Positions 23,568 to 32,626 of a stretch of DNA of 64,000 bases are shown here, piece by piece. The DNA comes from Pseudomonadota bacterium (lineage in GTDB: Bacteria; Pseudomonadota; Alphaproteobacteria; Caulobacterales; Aquidulcibacteraceae), in assembly GCA_020161405.1 (NCBI GenBank), contig JAIUOD010000003.1:1-64000 (forward strand). Reading direction: 5' to 3'. Each line of letters begins with the position of its first letter. The first letter of the stretch is position 1. The notes under the pieces were generated by a model. That model was given only the letters and a program-made list of their open reading frames with translations. It was not told the origin of the DNA and did not search any database. The position numbers and the translations under genes were made by a program.

Positions 23568-24688
23568 TGGCTGATGATCAAGACGATATGGCGGCTGCTT
23601 GGGAAGCGGAAATGTCAGGTGACGGCGGTGCCGACGACGCCTTTGCCGCCGAATGGGAGGCAATGGTTGGTGCTGAAACTGGCAAAACCATAACTGCATC
23701 TTCAATTGGTATTGAACGCGTATTGAACCAAGATGAGATTGATAATCTTCTTGGTTTCGATATGGGCGATGAAAATGGCGAGGGTTCAAATGGAATCAAC
23801 GGCATTATTAATTCTGCATTGGTTTCTTATGAACGCTTGCCAATGCTTGAAATCGTTTTCGACCGACTTGTTCGTTATATGACTACAAGCCTTCGCAATT
23901 TCACATCTGATAACGTAGAGGTTTCTTTAGACCATATTTCATCAATTCGTTTTGGCGATTATCTAAATTCAATTCCATTGCCTGCGATTTTAGCGGTTTT
24001 TCGTGCAAAGCAACTTGATAACTTTGGCTTGATGACTGTTGATTCTAATTTGATTTATTCAATTGTTGACGTTCTTTTGGGTGGCCGCAAAGGCACAACC
24101 GCAATGCGTATTGAGGGGCGACCATATACAACAATCGAACGTATGCTTGTAACCAAAATGATTGATGTGATTTTGGAGGATATGGCGCTTGCGTTTAAAC
24201 CAATTCGTGAAGTTGATTTCACGCTTGATAGGATTGAAACTAACCCGCGCTTTGCCGCGATTGCGCGTCCTGCAAATGCTGCCATTATGGTGAAAATGCG
24301 TATTGATATGGAAGATAGGGGCGGAAGGGTTGAATTACTACTTCCTTACGCAACCCTAGAGCCTGTACGTAACATGCTTATTCAGCAATTCATGGGTGAA
24401 AAATTCGGCCGTGATAATATTTGGGAAGGCCACTTAGCTACCGAATTATGGTCAACCGATATGGAAATAGAGGCGGTTTTGGATGAATTACCGCTTTCAC
24501 TTGGGCGGATTTTAAATCTGTCGGTTGGTGAAACTGTAATGCTTAATCAAACCCAAGATGGCCCTATTGAATTAAGATGTGGCGAAATAAGCCTTACTAA
24601 AGGGCGTATGGGCCGCGTTGGAAATAATATTGCGCTGCGTGTTGATAGACCGCTTAATCGTGGCACTAAGTTGGAGATTTTTAAATGA
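23567..24688 (+). CDS. fliM: Flagellar motor switch protein FliM
   Basis: This 373-residue protein has the FliM N-terminal EIDNLLGF segment (the CheY-binding-like site) at about residue 59-66, preceded by an acidic Ala/Asp/Glu-rich extension of about 50 residues. The CheC-like middle includes LPMLEIVFDRLVRYMTTSL, and the C-terminal SpoA domain includes LPLSLGRILNLSVGETVMLN followed by EISLTKGRMGRVGNNIALRV. It forms the C-ring with FliG and FliN. fliG and fliN are not in the window. It overlaps the next gene by 4 bases. Confidence 0.95.
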   Translation: MADDQDDMAAAWEAEMSGDGGADDAFAAEWEAMVGAETGKTITASSIGIERVLNQDEIDNLLGFDMGDENGEGSNGINGIINSALVSYERLPMLEIVFDRLVRYMTTSLRNFTSDNVEVSLDHISSIRFGDYLNSIPLPAILAVFRAKQLDNFGLMTVDSNLIYSIVDVLLGGRKGTTAMRIEGRPYTTIERMLVTKMIDVILEDMALAFKPIREVDFTLDRIETNPRFAAIARPANAAIMVKMRIDMEDRGGRVELLLPYATLEPVRNMLIQQFMGEKFGRDNIWEGHLATELWSTDMEIEAVLDELPLSLGRILNLSVGETVMLNQTQDGPIELRCGEISLTKGRMGRVGNNIALRVDRPLNRGTKLEIFK

Positions 24689-25146
24689 CAATAGATTTGG
24701 CAAATATTAGCCAATATTTTGCGCATGCTGTTCAATTTATCCTAATTTTGGCACTTTTTTGGGTTGCAGGATTATTTATGGTTTTGGACAAAAAGCTAAA
24801 TGCAATGCGCCAAGGTACTGATGGCATTAAAAATACAATTGTTGAGCTTAATGGCGCAATCGAACGTGCGCAAAATGCAATAATTGCCTTAAAAACCAAT
24901 AGCCAAATTGCAAATGATGAGCTTGCCAAACAAATCGATGAGGCAAACAAAGCCGTTGAGACACTAAAATTCGCAGCTTCTGCAGTTAAAGCTGTAAATT
25001 ATACACCAAAATCAACGCTTAATAACGATTTGAAAACCCATAATGATTATAAAAGTGGTGAATATAGAAGCAAAAGACATGATGCCTTTGATGATTTGCC
25101 ACCAATTGATAATTCAAAACGCAATGTTTGGGGTGGCCTTCGTTAA
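24685..25146 (+). CDS. Membrane-anchored coiled-coil protein, DUF6468-like, of the fliLM operon
   Basis: This 153-residue protein has one N-terminal membrane helix (FILILALFWVAGLFMVL, about 18-34) followed by a coiled coil (about 40-95, KNTIVELNGAIERAQNAIIAL) and a charged C-terminal tail. A protein of this shape follows fliM in many alphaproteobacteria and is usually annotated as DUF6468. A role near the motor is inferred only from the operon position: a 4-base overlap with fliM and 19 bases before the MotE-like gene. Confidence 0.68.
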   Translation: MTIDLANISQYFAHAVQFILILALFWVAGLFMVLDKKLNAMRQGTDGIKNTIVELNGAIERAQNAIIALKTNSQIANDELAKQIDEANKAVETLKFAASAVKAVNYTPKSTLNNDLKTHNDYKSGEYRSKRHDAFDDLPPIDNSKRNVWGGLR

Positions 25147-25165
25147 GGGGATTTGGAATTAGACA

Positions 25166-26044
25166 ATGAAGTTTAGGCCTTTAACTACAATTGCAATATT
25201 ACTCGCCACATTTGGCGCGATTGAGGCTGGTCGTCTAGGGTTAAAGGCTACACAAGCTTTTGCCGAAGGTAATGAGCATGAACAGGCCGCCGAAGAAGGC
25301 GCAAAACATGAAGCGGGCGGCGAGGGGGAAGCTGCTACGGCTGAAGCCAAAACAAACACTTGCGTTCCCGTTGATTTAGCAAAAGAAAAAGGCATAAGTG
25401 CCGCCGAATTCAACCTTCTAACTAATTTACAAGATCGCCGTATCGAACTTGATGCGCGCGAGAATGATATTTTAACCCGTGAAGGAATTTTAAAAACTGC
25501 CGAAGCAATAGTTCAGGCAAAAATTGATAATCTTCATCAGGTTGAAGGCAATATTCAAAAACTTCTTGGTCAAGTTGATGAAATGGAAGCCCAAAGAATC
25601 GCTGGCCTTGTGCGCGTTTATGAAAAAATGAAACCAAAAGATGCGGCCCTTGTTATGCAGGGTTTAAGCGATGAAACCGTGATTGCGATTGCAAGCAAAA
25701 TGAAAGACCAATCATTGGCGCTTATTTTGGCGAAAATGGATACGGTTCGTGCGCGGCAAATTACTTCAATGCTTGCGCAAATTGATGATAATCAAATTCA
25801 AAGTGCAATGAATCCGCCGCCTGCACCTAGTGCTGCACCACAAAAAGTTGCAAATAATGGAACGGGCAATAAATTGCCGCCAGTGCAAAACCCGCCAAAT
25901 GGTGTCCAAACACCTAATGCGCCAAACGCACCTAAAGTTCCAACACCGCAAGCGCCGGGCGCGCCGCAAAATGGCGCAAATCAGCCCGCCGCAAATCAAG
26001 GTGCGCCAAGTGCTGCGCCTGCAAAAACTGGCAAAGAAAAGTAA
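25166..26044 (+). CDS. MotE/MgtE-N-like periplasmic motor protein
   Basis: This 292-residue protein has an N-terminal signal or anchor (LTTIAILLATFGAIEAGRL). A long coiled coil (about 80-150) follows, then the MgtE intracellular-N-like domain with RIAGLVRVYEKMKPKDAALV and ASKMKDQSLALILAKMD (about 155-210). The tail of about 75 residues is rich in Pro, Ala and Asn. MotE of rhizobia has this layout and acts as chaperone for the periplasmic motor protein MotC. Whether the giant TPR gene next door is its partner is a reasonable guess from gene order. Confidence 0.72.
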   Translation: MKFRPLTTIAILLATFGAIEAGRLGLKATQAFAEGNEHEQAAEEGAKHEAGGEGEAATAEAKTNTCVPVDLAKEKGISAAEFNLLTNLQDRRIELDARENDILTREGILKTAEAIVQAKIDNLHQVEGNIQKLLGQVDEMEAQRIAGLVRVYEKMKPKDAALVMQGLSDETVIAIASKMKDQSLALILAKMDTVRARQITSMLAQIDDNQIQSAMNPPPAPSAAPQKVANNGTGNKLPPVQNPPNGVQTPNAPNAPKVPTPQAPGAPQNGANQPAANQGAPSAAPAKTGKEK

Positions 26045-26056
26045 AGAGGTTTTAAA

Positions 26057-29000
26057 GTGGTTTCACGTCGTGTCCTTGCTTATCTAACTTGCTTCTCATT
26101 GGTGGCACAGCCTTTATTGGCGCAAAATGCCCCTACACCGAAAGCAGATAATGCGGCTGCAAGCAGTAAAGTTATTGTATTTGATGCGGTTGAACGTGAT
26201 AATTACGCACGAATTTTACTTAAATGGGCGAAAAATATTCCGTCACCTTCAAGGATAAATGTTCGCGGTTCTTTGCTTGAAGTAACAATGCCAATTCCTG
26301 TTAATGCCGATCCTGGAAGTATTAAAAGTAACGCGCCATCTTATGTTGTTGCAGCGGCATTAAGTGCCGATAAAAAGACTTTACGAATTGCATTATCAAA
26401 GCAGGTTCGTGTTTCAAGGTCAAAGGATGGGGAAATTGAATCAATTGATTTATATAATCCCGATAGTCCTGCACCACCTTCATATTCGCGCAATGAAGCA
26501 GTTCAAGAACATGTTGCCGAAAATGATATTGAGCATAAAGAAAAAAAAGATAATGGCTTAAATAAGCCACTTAAAAATTGGCCCGCGCCATTAGATGCAC
26601 GAAGATTACGCGTTGAATCTGCGCAAAACGAAATGTTCACAAGGGTATCAATTGTCGGAACAGGGATTGGCGCACCGCAAATTGGGCGTATTGGCGATCG
26701 TATGGCGCTTACTATACCGGGGCTTTATGCGCTTGATATTGCCAATTTACGTTCGCATTTTCCAAGATTGATAAAAGATGCTGTGCGTTACAATGATGCG
26801 ACGCACACATCTGTTGTTATGGACCTTGAACCTGGCGCGCAAATAAGAATGGGGCGTGACTATGACCGCGCCTATGTTGATATTTTCCCAAAAGATGCAA
26901 ATCTTGCGAAATTGGAAGAAGAAGCAAACAAAGCAAAAGAAGATGCCAAAGCCGAAACGAAAAGTGCCAATTCTGACAAGCACGAAAATAATGGCGAACA
27001 TAAAGAAGAAAAAACAGCACATAATAACGCATTGCTTCCACCTCTTGCACCAAGTAATCTTGGGCAAGCAATACCAAAGCCAGTATTTGAAGAACCTGCG
27101 CCAAGCGGAATTGTTATTGCAAATGCGCGCGATGCAAAGCCAAATTATGCCATAGATTTCACATTCCAAAAAATGGCACCATCGGCAATATTCCGCCGTG
27201 GTGCGAATATTTTTGTTTTATTTGCAACTTCTGCCGACTTTAAAGTTCAGGGTTTTAAACCAAATGGTTTGGCAAGTGCGATAACACCAATTAAAGGAAA
27301 TGGTGTTGCAGGTGTAAAAATCACTGCACCAGAAGGTGTATTTGCAAGCCCTGTAGCAATTGGGCCAAAATGGCTAATCACTTTATCAAATTCTGCATCT
27401 GTAAATGCACGTAGTGTTGAGGTGAAGTCTGAAACAACGCTTGAAAACAATATTCGCTTAAAAGCAATAATTGCAGATGCCCAAATCGCAGGAAGTATCA
27501 CGGATAGTGATGTTGGCGATGATATTCTTGTTGGTCTTGCAATGGGGCCGCCAAGTGCATTGCAAAAATCACGCTCTTTCCTTGAAGCCTATATGCCAGA
27601 GACTTTTCAAGGGATTGCGGTTATTCCACGCGCTGATGATTTAGAAATAAAGCCTGCGCTTGATGGGTTTGTTCTTGAGCGTCCAAATGGAATGTCGCTT
27701 TCGCAAGCGGCAAATGCGCAAAGCCCTGCGGGTTTTACCATTTCATCACCAAGTTTTGTTGATTTCAAAAACTGGCGCATGGGGCCAGAGGCTGATTATG
27801 TTAAAAACCTAAATAAATTAAGGCTAGAAGCTTCAAAAGAAGTTGGCGAAGCAAATGGAGGAATTAAAGCGCAAATGGATTTGGCGCGCTTTTACCTTGC
27901 ATGGAATTTAGCGCCAGAAGCTTTGGGTGTTTTACGTGCTATAAAAGATAATCAACCTGATTATGCGCGCACACCAGAATTATTGGGGCTTTATGGTGCG
28001 TCATTGGCGCTAATGGGTCGCGGACGTGAAGCATTGGAAATATTAAACTCACCCGAATTAATGCAAGATGCAGCCTCGCATTTATGGGCGGCTATGGCTG
28101 CAGAAGCAACAGGTGACCCAACAGAAGCGCGCAAACAATTCCAATTAGGCGTTCCTGCATTGGCGGCATTTTCACCGCAAATGCAGGCGCAATTCAAATT
28201 AAATGAGGCCGAAGCTGCCTATTATTTAGGTGATTTCCAAGGTTCAGCATTTTATGCACAAGCGGCATATGATCTTGCAACTGAACCATTCACAAAAGAG
28301 AATGCAAAATTACGCAAAGCAATGGCGCAAGCGGAAAATGGTCAAGATAATGAAGCAAATCGTATTTTTGCCGAACTTGAAAAATCTACTTTCCGCCAAA
28401 TATCTGCGCGTGCAATTTATTGCAAAGCCATTCAAATGGCAAAAGATCCAAATGGCGACCATATAGAAGCAATAAGAATTCTTGATAGTTTGCGTTATAC
28501 ATGGCGCGGCGATGATTTGGAAATTGATATTTTACGTAATTTGGGTGAACTTTATATTCAAGCGGGTGATATTCGCTCTGGCCTTGCTACATTAAGCGAT
28601 GCATCAACATTGCGCCCTGAATTGCCTTCTGCGCGCGCATTGCGTGATACTTTGAGCGCTGAATTTAAGCATTTATTCCTTGAAGGCGGCGCAGATGGTA
28701 TGGATTCGCTTCAAGCATTGGCGCTTTTTGTTGATTTCCAAGATTTAGTTCCTATGGGGCCAGAAGGTGACCAAATGGTTCGCGGTCTTGCTGATAAATT
28801 GGTTAAACTTGACCTTCTAACCCAAGCCGAAGAATTACTTCAACACCAAGCTGATAAACGCCTTACAGGCTTTGCAAAAGCCCAAGTTGCAAGTGATTTG
28901 GCGGCAATTTATTTGCTTGATAAAAAGCCTGAAAAAGCATTAGAGGCGCTTTGGTCATCACGCGAAACCCAATTACCTGCTGATTTAAACGATTATCGCA

Positions 29001-29788
29001 GACTTATTGAAGCCGTTGCAATGACTGATTTGGGTCGCCATGATAATGCGCTTGAATTATTAGAATTTACAAATTCAAAAGATGCAGACCGTATTCGTGC
29101 CGAATTATATTGGCGCAAGGGTGATTATGCCAATGCAGCTAAATATGCATGGTCAACACTGCCTGCGCCTGCAAAACAATTAGACCCGATTTCAGCGGGC
29201 GAAGTATTACGCGCCGCAATTGCAAAATCACTTGCGGGCGATAGGCAAGGGGTTAAAGTACTTGCCAATGGTTATGGTGCGGCAATGCAAAATAGTGCGT
29301 TCAAAGATGCCTTTAATGTTGTAAATTCGACTGAAATTCCAAGTGCCGCACAAATTAAAGCGGCAATGGCATCGGTTCAAGGTTCATCACCATTCGGGAA
29401 TTTATTGAAAAATATTCGCGGTCAAGTCTTTGTTATGAACGCTCCAAAAGATGGTGACCAGCTTGCAAATATTGTTGGCCCAACTGATGCAAATGCCAAT
29501 CATGTTGGTTCATATTCGCCAGATATTGATAAATTAAACGAAAAAATTGCCAAGAATTTAGAGGCTGTGAAAGCGCCGCAAAATGCAGAAGCTCTACAAC
29601 AGCAAATTGCAAAACCCGTTGCTAATGCTGCGCCAAAAGCAACAGCACAAGCAAAACCTGCGGCACCAATTAAACGTGTTGCACAAAATACTAAGCCTGC
29701 AAGATCCGTAAATCCTGCGCCGCAAGCTGCGCCTAATAATCGTGGTTTCCAAGCGCCAAAAGATCCGCCTATCGCGGTTGGCAGATAG
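26057..29788 (+). CDS. Giant periplasmic TPR protein of the fliLM operon
   Basis: This 1243-residue protein starts at GTG 26057 with a signal peptide (VLAYLTCFSLVAQPLLAQ). Residues about 35-330 resemble an AMIN-like strand-rich region with charged linkers (KLEEEANKAKEDAKAE). From about 590 onward there are many degenerate helical repeats of TPR type (LGLYGASLALMGRGREALEIL, IYLLDKKPEKALEALW). The end is a Pro/Ala/Asn-rich tail. It is the last gene of fliL-fliM-DUF6468-motE-like, 12 bases after the MotE-like gene, and converges on fliP with no gap. A scaffold around the motor or a MotC analogue is inferred, not shown. Confidence 0.72.
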   Translation: MVSRRVLAYLTCFSLVAQPLLAQNAPTPKADNAAASSKVIVFDAVERDNYARILLKWAKNIPSPSRINVRGSLLEVTMPIPVNADPGSIKSNAPSYVVAAALSADKKTLRIALSKQVRVSRSKDGEIESIDLYNPDSPAPPSYSRNEAVQEHVAENDIEHKEKKDNGLNKPLKNWPAPLDARRLRVESAQNEMFTRVSIVGTGIGAPQIGRIGDRMALTIPGLYALDIANLRSHFPRLIKDAVRYNDATHTSVVMDLEPGAQIRMGRDYDRAYVDIFPKDANLAKLEEEANKAKEDAKAETKSANSDKHENNGEHKEEKTAHNNALLPPLAPSNLGQAIPKPVFEEPAPSGIVIANARDAKPNYAIDFTFQKMAPSAIFRRGANIFVLFATSADFKVQGFKPNGLASAITPIKGNGVAGVKITAPEGVFASPVAIGPKWLITLSNSASVNARSVEVKSETTLENNIRLKAIIADAQIAGSITDSDVGDDILVGLAMGPPSALQKSRSFLEAYMPETFQGIAVIPRADDLEIKPALDGFVLERPNGMSLSQAANAQSPAGFTISSPSFVDFKNWRMGPEADYVKNLNKLRLEASKEVGEANGGIKAQMDLARFYLAWNLAPEALGVLRAIKDNQPDYARTPELLGLYGASLALMGRGREALEILNSPELMQDAASHLWAAMAAEATGDPTEARKQFQLGVPALAAFSPQMQAQFKLNEAEAAYYLGDFQGSAFYAQAAYDLATEPFTKENAKLRKAMAQAENGQDNEANRIFAELEKSTFRQISARAIYCKAIQMAKDPNGDHIEAIRILDSLRYTWRGDDLEIDILRNLGELYIQAGDIRSGLATLSDASTLRPELPSARALRDTLSAEFKHLFLEGGADGMDSLQALALFVDFQDLVPMGPEGDQMVRGLADKLVKLDLLTQAEELLQHQADKRLTGFAKAQVASDLAAIYLLDKKPEKALEALWSSRETQLPADLNDYRRLIEAVAMTDLGRHDNALELLEFTNSKDADRIRAELYWRKGDYANAAKYAWSTLPAPAKQLDPISAGEVLRAAIAKSLAGDRQGVKVLANGYGAAMQNSAFKDAFNVVNSTEIPSAAQIKAAMASVQGSSPFGNLLKNIRGQVFVMNAPKDGDQLANIVGPTDANANHVGSYSPDIDKLNEKIAKNLEAVKAPQNAEALQQQIAKPVANAAPKATAQAKPAAPIKRVAQNTKPARSVNPAPQAAPNNRGFQAPKDPPIAVGR

Positions 29789-30583
29789 TTAATTTGGTAT
29801 CTTAAAGCTTTGTACAAGGCTTTCTGATACCAAACGCCAACCATCAACCAAAACAAAGAAAATAAGCTTAAACGGCAATGAAACCACGGCGGGTGGTAAC
29901 ATCATCATACCCATTGCCATAAGGATTGATGAAACTACCAAATCAATCACCAAAAATGGTACGAATAATAAAAACCCAATTTCAAAACCACGGCGCAATT
30001 CTGAAATCATGAAAGCAGGGGTTACAATTCGCATTGGCAATTCAACTGCATTTTGTGGCTTTTGAATTTTACCTAATTTAACAAATAATCCCAAATCACT
30101 TTCACGTGTTTGTGCAAGCATGAAAACTTTTAAAGGTTGTGTTGCTTGTGGCCATGCCTGTTCCATTGTGATTTCTTTTTTTGTTAATGGCGCAATCCCT
30201 TGGGTCCAAGATTTTTCAAATGTTGGACCCATAATGAATGCGGTTAAAAACAAAGCCAAAGAAATAATAACGGCATTTGGCGGGGCTTGTTGTAAACCCA
30301 TTGCGGTTCTAAGAAGCGATAGAACCACCACAATCCTAACAAAACTTGTGGTCATAATAACAACGCTTGGGGCAAGGGATAAAACGGTTAGAAGTGCAAC
30401 AGTTTGTACAACGCGTTCTGTAAGACCTGCGCCATCACCCAAATTAACATTCACATTTTGCGCAAAAGCATATGCAACACCTAAAAAAGTGCCGATAAAG
30501 CCCAATGCAAATGTCATACCCCAAAATTTTAGGGCTTTAATTGCCTGTTGCTTGTTTAATGTTTTGCCTTGTTTCATTGCCAT
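29789..30583 (-). CDS. fliP: Flagellar type III export protein FliP
   Basis: This 264-residue integral membrane protein builds the export-gate core with FliQ and FliR. It has a signal-like N-terminus, then LTERVVQTVALLTVLSLAPSV, the diagnostic FVRIVVVLSLLRTAMGLQQAP, FVPFLVIDLVVSSILMAMGM and LVDGWRLVSESLVQSF. It converges on the TPR gene with adjacent stops. It is downstream of fliO and a 95-residue gene; fliQ, fliR, flhA and flhB are not in the window. Confidence 0.97.
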   Translation of the reverse strand: MAMKQGKTLNKQQAIKALKFWGMTFALGFIGTFLGVAYAFAQNVNVNLGDGAGLTERVVQTVALLTVLSLAPSVVIMTTSFVRIVVVLSLLRTAMGLQQAPPNAVIISLALFLTAFIMGPTFEKSWTQGIAPLTKKEITMEQAWPQATQPLKVFMLAQTRESDLGLFVKLGKIQKPQNAVELPMRIVTPAFMISELRRGFEIGFLLFVPFLVIDLVVSSILMAMGMMMLPPAVVSLPFKLIFFVLVDGWRLVSESLVQSFKIPN

Positions 30584-30629
30584 TTTCCAAGTTTTAGATT
30601 CACTCTTTTAACTCAGTGGCATTATTCGT

Positions 30630-30917
30630 TTATTTTGAAAATGAAGCTTGCGTATTTTTAACATTTATTTTGTGCAATTTTGAAAAATTCTTCAATGAAA
30701 TCGCCAAAATGAAAGCACTTGGAACACACGAAAATATGGAAAAAATCGTATAGAATTGCATTGAAATTGGCAAGTTAACACCATTCGCGTTCGAAATTTG
30801 CCCAATTGAAGCACATATTCCAAGCAAAAGGCCGCAAAAACCAATAATTGCAAGATTTCGCCATTGATTAAGGCGTCTAATGTAGGATTTCGAACTTATA
30901 ATTCTTTCACTAAACAT
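30630..30917 (-). CDS. Small two-helix membrane protein between fliO and fliP
   Basis: This 95-residue protein has two hydrophobic helices (LAIIGFCGLLLGICASIG and FYTIFSIFSCVPSAFILAISL) and basic termini. It overlaps the fliO end by 8 bases and lies 46 bases before fliP. I recognise no family. The position inside an export-gate operon suggests either an accessory of the export apparatus or a passenger gene. Confidence 0.55.
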   Translation of the reverse strand: MFSERIISSKSYIRRLNQWRNLAIIGFCGLLLGICASIGQISNANGVNLPISMQFYTIFSIFSCVPSAFILAISLKNFSKLHKINVKNTQASFSK

Positions 30918-31200
30918 TTTTCCCGCCTTCGATTGGGTTGGTTTTTAAATTAAGATTTGTTGCGCCATTGGGTGATAATAAAATGGTTTGCTCTATCCCA
31001 TCGCATTCAATAATCATTATACGCGAACGCCCAGCATCAAGCCATAATTGTTCGATTAATTTTAAGCGCTTTTTAGTGCCCTTTGGTGCAATCATTTCAC
31101 CTGTAAGCCCATATTTTCGCGCCAAAAATGCGATAAGTGCCAATAGCGCCAATGTAAGCATTAAAGCGCCAATTGCGCGTAAAACATATAAGAAATCCAT
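30910..31200 (-). CDS. fliO: FliO-like flagellar biosynthesis protein
   Basis: This 96-residue protein has one N-terminal membrane helix (GALMLTLALLALIAFLARKYG) followed by a basic stretch and the FliO-like cytoplasmic strands LIEQLWLDAGRSRIMIIECDG and ILLSPNGATNLNL. FliO helps FliP assemble in the membrane. It is divergent from flgB, and the shared promoter region holds two CtrA-type boxes. The short length and position before fliP support the call. Confidence 0.78.
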   Translation of the reverse strand: MDFLYVLRAIGALMLTLALLALIAFLARKYGLTGEMIAPKGTKKRLKLIEQLWLDAGRSRIMIIECDGIEQTILLSPNGATNLNLKTNPIEGGKNV

Positions 31201-31223
31201 TTGGTTATTTTTGCTTATGTCGA

Positions 31224-31238
31224 TTAATCAAACCTTAA
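31224..31238. promoter_or_regulatory. CtrA-type box 1 between fliO and flgB
   Basis: Full TTAA-N7-TTAA motif (spacer TCAAACC), 23 bases upstream of the fliO start codon and 68 bases before flgB. It is one of a pair spaced 31 bases apart. Confidence 0.75.
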
Positions 31239-31254
31239 TATCGAAAGGCAAAAA

Positions 31255-31269
31255 TTAAGCCTACCTTAA
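31255..31269. promoter_or_regulatory. CtrA-type box 2 between fliO and flgB
   Basis: Full TTAA-N7-TTAA motif (spacer GCCTACC), 37 bases before flgB and about three helical turns from box 1. The pair could serve the two divergent operons, or bind CtrA cooperatively. Confidence 0.75.
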
Positions 31270-31306
31270 CCATGTTCATTCATAATATCGCCAAGAGGTT
31301 ATAGTT

Positions 31307-31753
31307 TTGGCCATTAGTGATGCACCATATTTTGCGATGTTAAAAAATCGCCTGACATTTTTAAATGACAGGCAAAAAATCCTTGCAGATAATGTTGCTA
31401 ATGCATCAACGCCAAAATTTGTACCAAAAGATTTAGATGAAAAGGCGTTTAACCAATCTTTTTCACGCAGTTTTTCGACATCAGGTATAGGAAGTGCGGG
31501 CGTTGGAAATGTTGCCCCTGTGACCCTTTTGGCGACACAATCGGGTCACATAAATGGCCCTTCAAGCGAATCAAGTGTGGCGCGAACCATTAAATCACCT
31601 GATAGTGAAACCACATTAGATGGCAATTCAGTAGTTTTAGAAGAACAAATGATTAAAGTTGCCGATACGCGTATGAATTATGACATGGCAATTGGCCTTT
31701 ATCAAAAAGGCTTACAATTAATGCGCCTTGCCGCAAAAAGGCCAGGGGGATAA
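31307..31753 (+). CDS. flgB: Flagellar proximal rod protein FlgB
   Basis: This 148-residue protein begins with TTG at 31307, 9 bases after an AAGAGG Shine-Dalgarno. It carries FlgB signatures: FAMLKNRLTFLNDRQKILAD followed by NVANASTPKFVPKDL, and the C-terminal VVLEEQMIKVADTRMNYDMA. FlgB is the rod subunit nearest the export gate. flgC follows after 3 bases. Confidence 0.95.
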   Translation: MAISDAPYFAMLKNRLTFLNDRQKILADNVANASTPKFVPKDLDEKAFNQSFSRSFSTSGIGSAGVGNVAPVTLLATQSGHINGPSSESSVARTIKSPDSETTLDGNSVVLEEQMIKVADTRMNYDMAIGLYQKGLQLMRLAAKRPGG

Positions 31754-31756
31754 TGA

Positions 31757-32170
31757 ATGAGTGAAATTAATTCAACCTTATCAATTGCTGCATCTGGGCT
31801 TCGTGCACAGACTGCACGTATGAAGGTGATTGCCGAAAATATCGCAAATGCCAATTCAACTTCACCAAATGCAGGTGGTAACCCATATCAGCGTAAAATC
31901 GCAACTTTTGGGCAGGTTTTAAACCGCGAAACTGGCGTTAATGAAGTAAAAATGACCAAAGTTGTCGCCGATAAAGGCGAATTTAAAATGCGTTATGATC
32001 CGTCAAACCCTGCGGCTGACACTAATGGTTATGTCAAGCTTCCAAACGTAAATTCATTATTAGAAGCAATGGATATGCGTGAAGCCCAACGTGCCTATGA
32101 AGCCAATTTGAATGTGGTTGAAAGTGCGCGCGCCATGATGGGTAAAACCATAGATTTATTAAGAAGATAA
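31757..32170 (+). CDS. flgC: Flagellar proximal rod protein FlgC
   Basis: This 137-residue rod protein has the N-terminus STLSIAASGLRAQTARMKVI then ENIANANSTSPNAGGNPYQR, and the C-terminal YVKLPNVNSLLEAMDMREAQ then RAYEANLNVVESARAMM. Length and motifs fit FlgC. It is the middle gene of flgB-flgC-fliE. Confidence 0.97.
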   Translation: MSEINSTLSIAASGLRAQTARMKVIAENIANANSTSPNAGGNPYQRKIATFGQVLNRETGVNEVKMTKVVADKGEFKMRYDPSNPAADTNGYVKLPNVNSLLEAMDMREAQRAYEANLNVVESARAMMGKTIDLLRR

Positions 32171-32196
32171 TTTAAAATATTAAGGAGAAACCTTAA

Positions 32197-32502
32197 ATGA
32201 ATTCCGCCGCTCTTTTAGCATCAAAAGCCTATGGTATCGCGGGTAATATTGCCCCAAATTCAAATGGCCCCAAAGTTGGCGAAGCGCCAAATTTTGGCTC
32301 TCTACTGGCTGCACAAGTTTCTAATACTGTTGACGCAAGCCGCGCCGCCGAAGGGCAGGCGGCGAAAGCTGCTGTTGGTAAAGCTGATTTGGTTGATGTT
32401 GTTACCGCAATCTCTGCTGCCGAAGTGCAAATGGAAACCATGATTGCCTTCCGCGACCAAGCAATTCAGGCCTATCAAGAGATATCAAGGATGGCAATTT
32501 AG
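32197..32502 (+). CDS. fliE: Flagellar hook-basal body protein FliE
   Basis: This 101-residue protein connects the MS ring to the rod. The conserved C-terminal half reads ADLVDVVTAISAAEVQMETM followed by IAFRDQAIQAYQEISRM. An AGGAGA Shine-Dalgarno precedes ATG 32197. It is the last gene of the operon, and a two-hairpin element starts 5 bases after its stop. Confidence 0.95.
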   Translation: MNSAALLASKAYGIAGNIAPNSNGPKVGEAPNFGSLLAAQVSNTVDASRAAEGQAAKAAVGKADLVDVVTAISAAEVQMETMIAFRDQAIQAYQEISRMAI

Positions 32503-32507
32503 TAGCT

Positions 32508-32597
32508 CAAATTGCCGCCTTCGCGCTGCGCGCTCACTTGGCAATTTGGAAAAAGCGGGCATCAAAAATAAAAAAGCGTGGTTTTTTATTTTTGATG
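32508..32597 (+). repeat. Two-hairpin 3' element, copy 4 (after fliE)
   Basis: Hairpin 1 has arms CAAATTGCC (32508-32516) and GGCAATTTG (32540-32548) with a CGCGC-T-GCGCG-like core. Hairpin 2 is a perfect 16-bp stem (32560-32575 / 32582-32597) with loop GCGTGG. A T-rich run follows (GACATTTTGTTTTTAT), but no third hairpin. Confidence 0.85.
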
Positions 32598-32626
32598 ACA
32601 TTTTGTTTTTATATTTGGAGTAGAAT

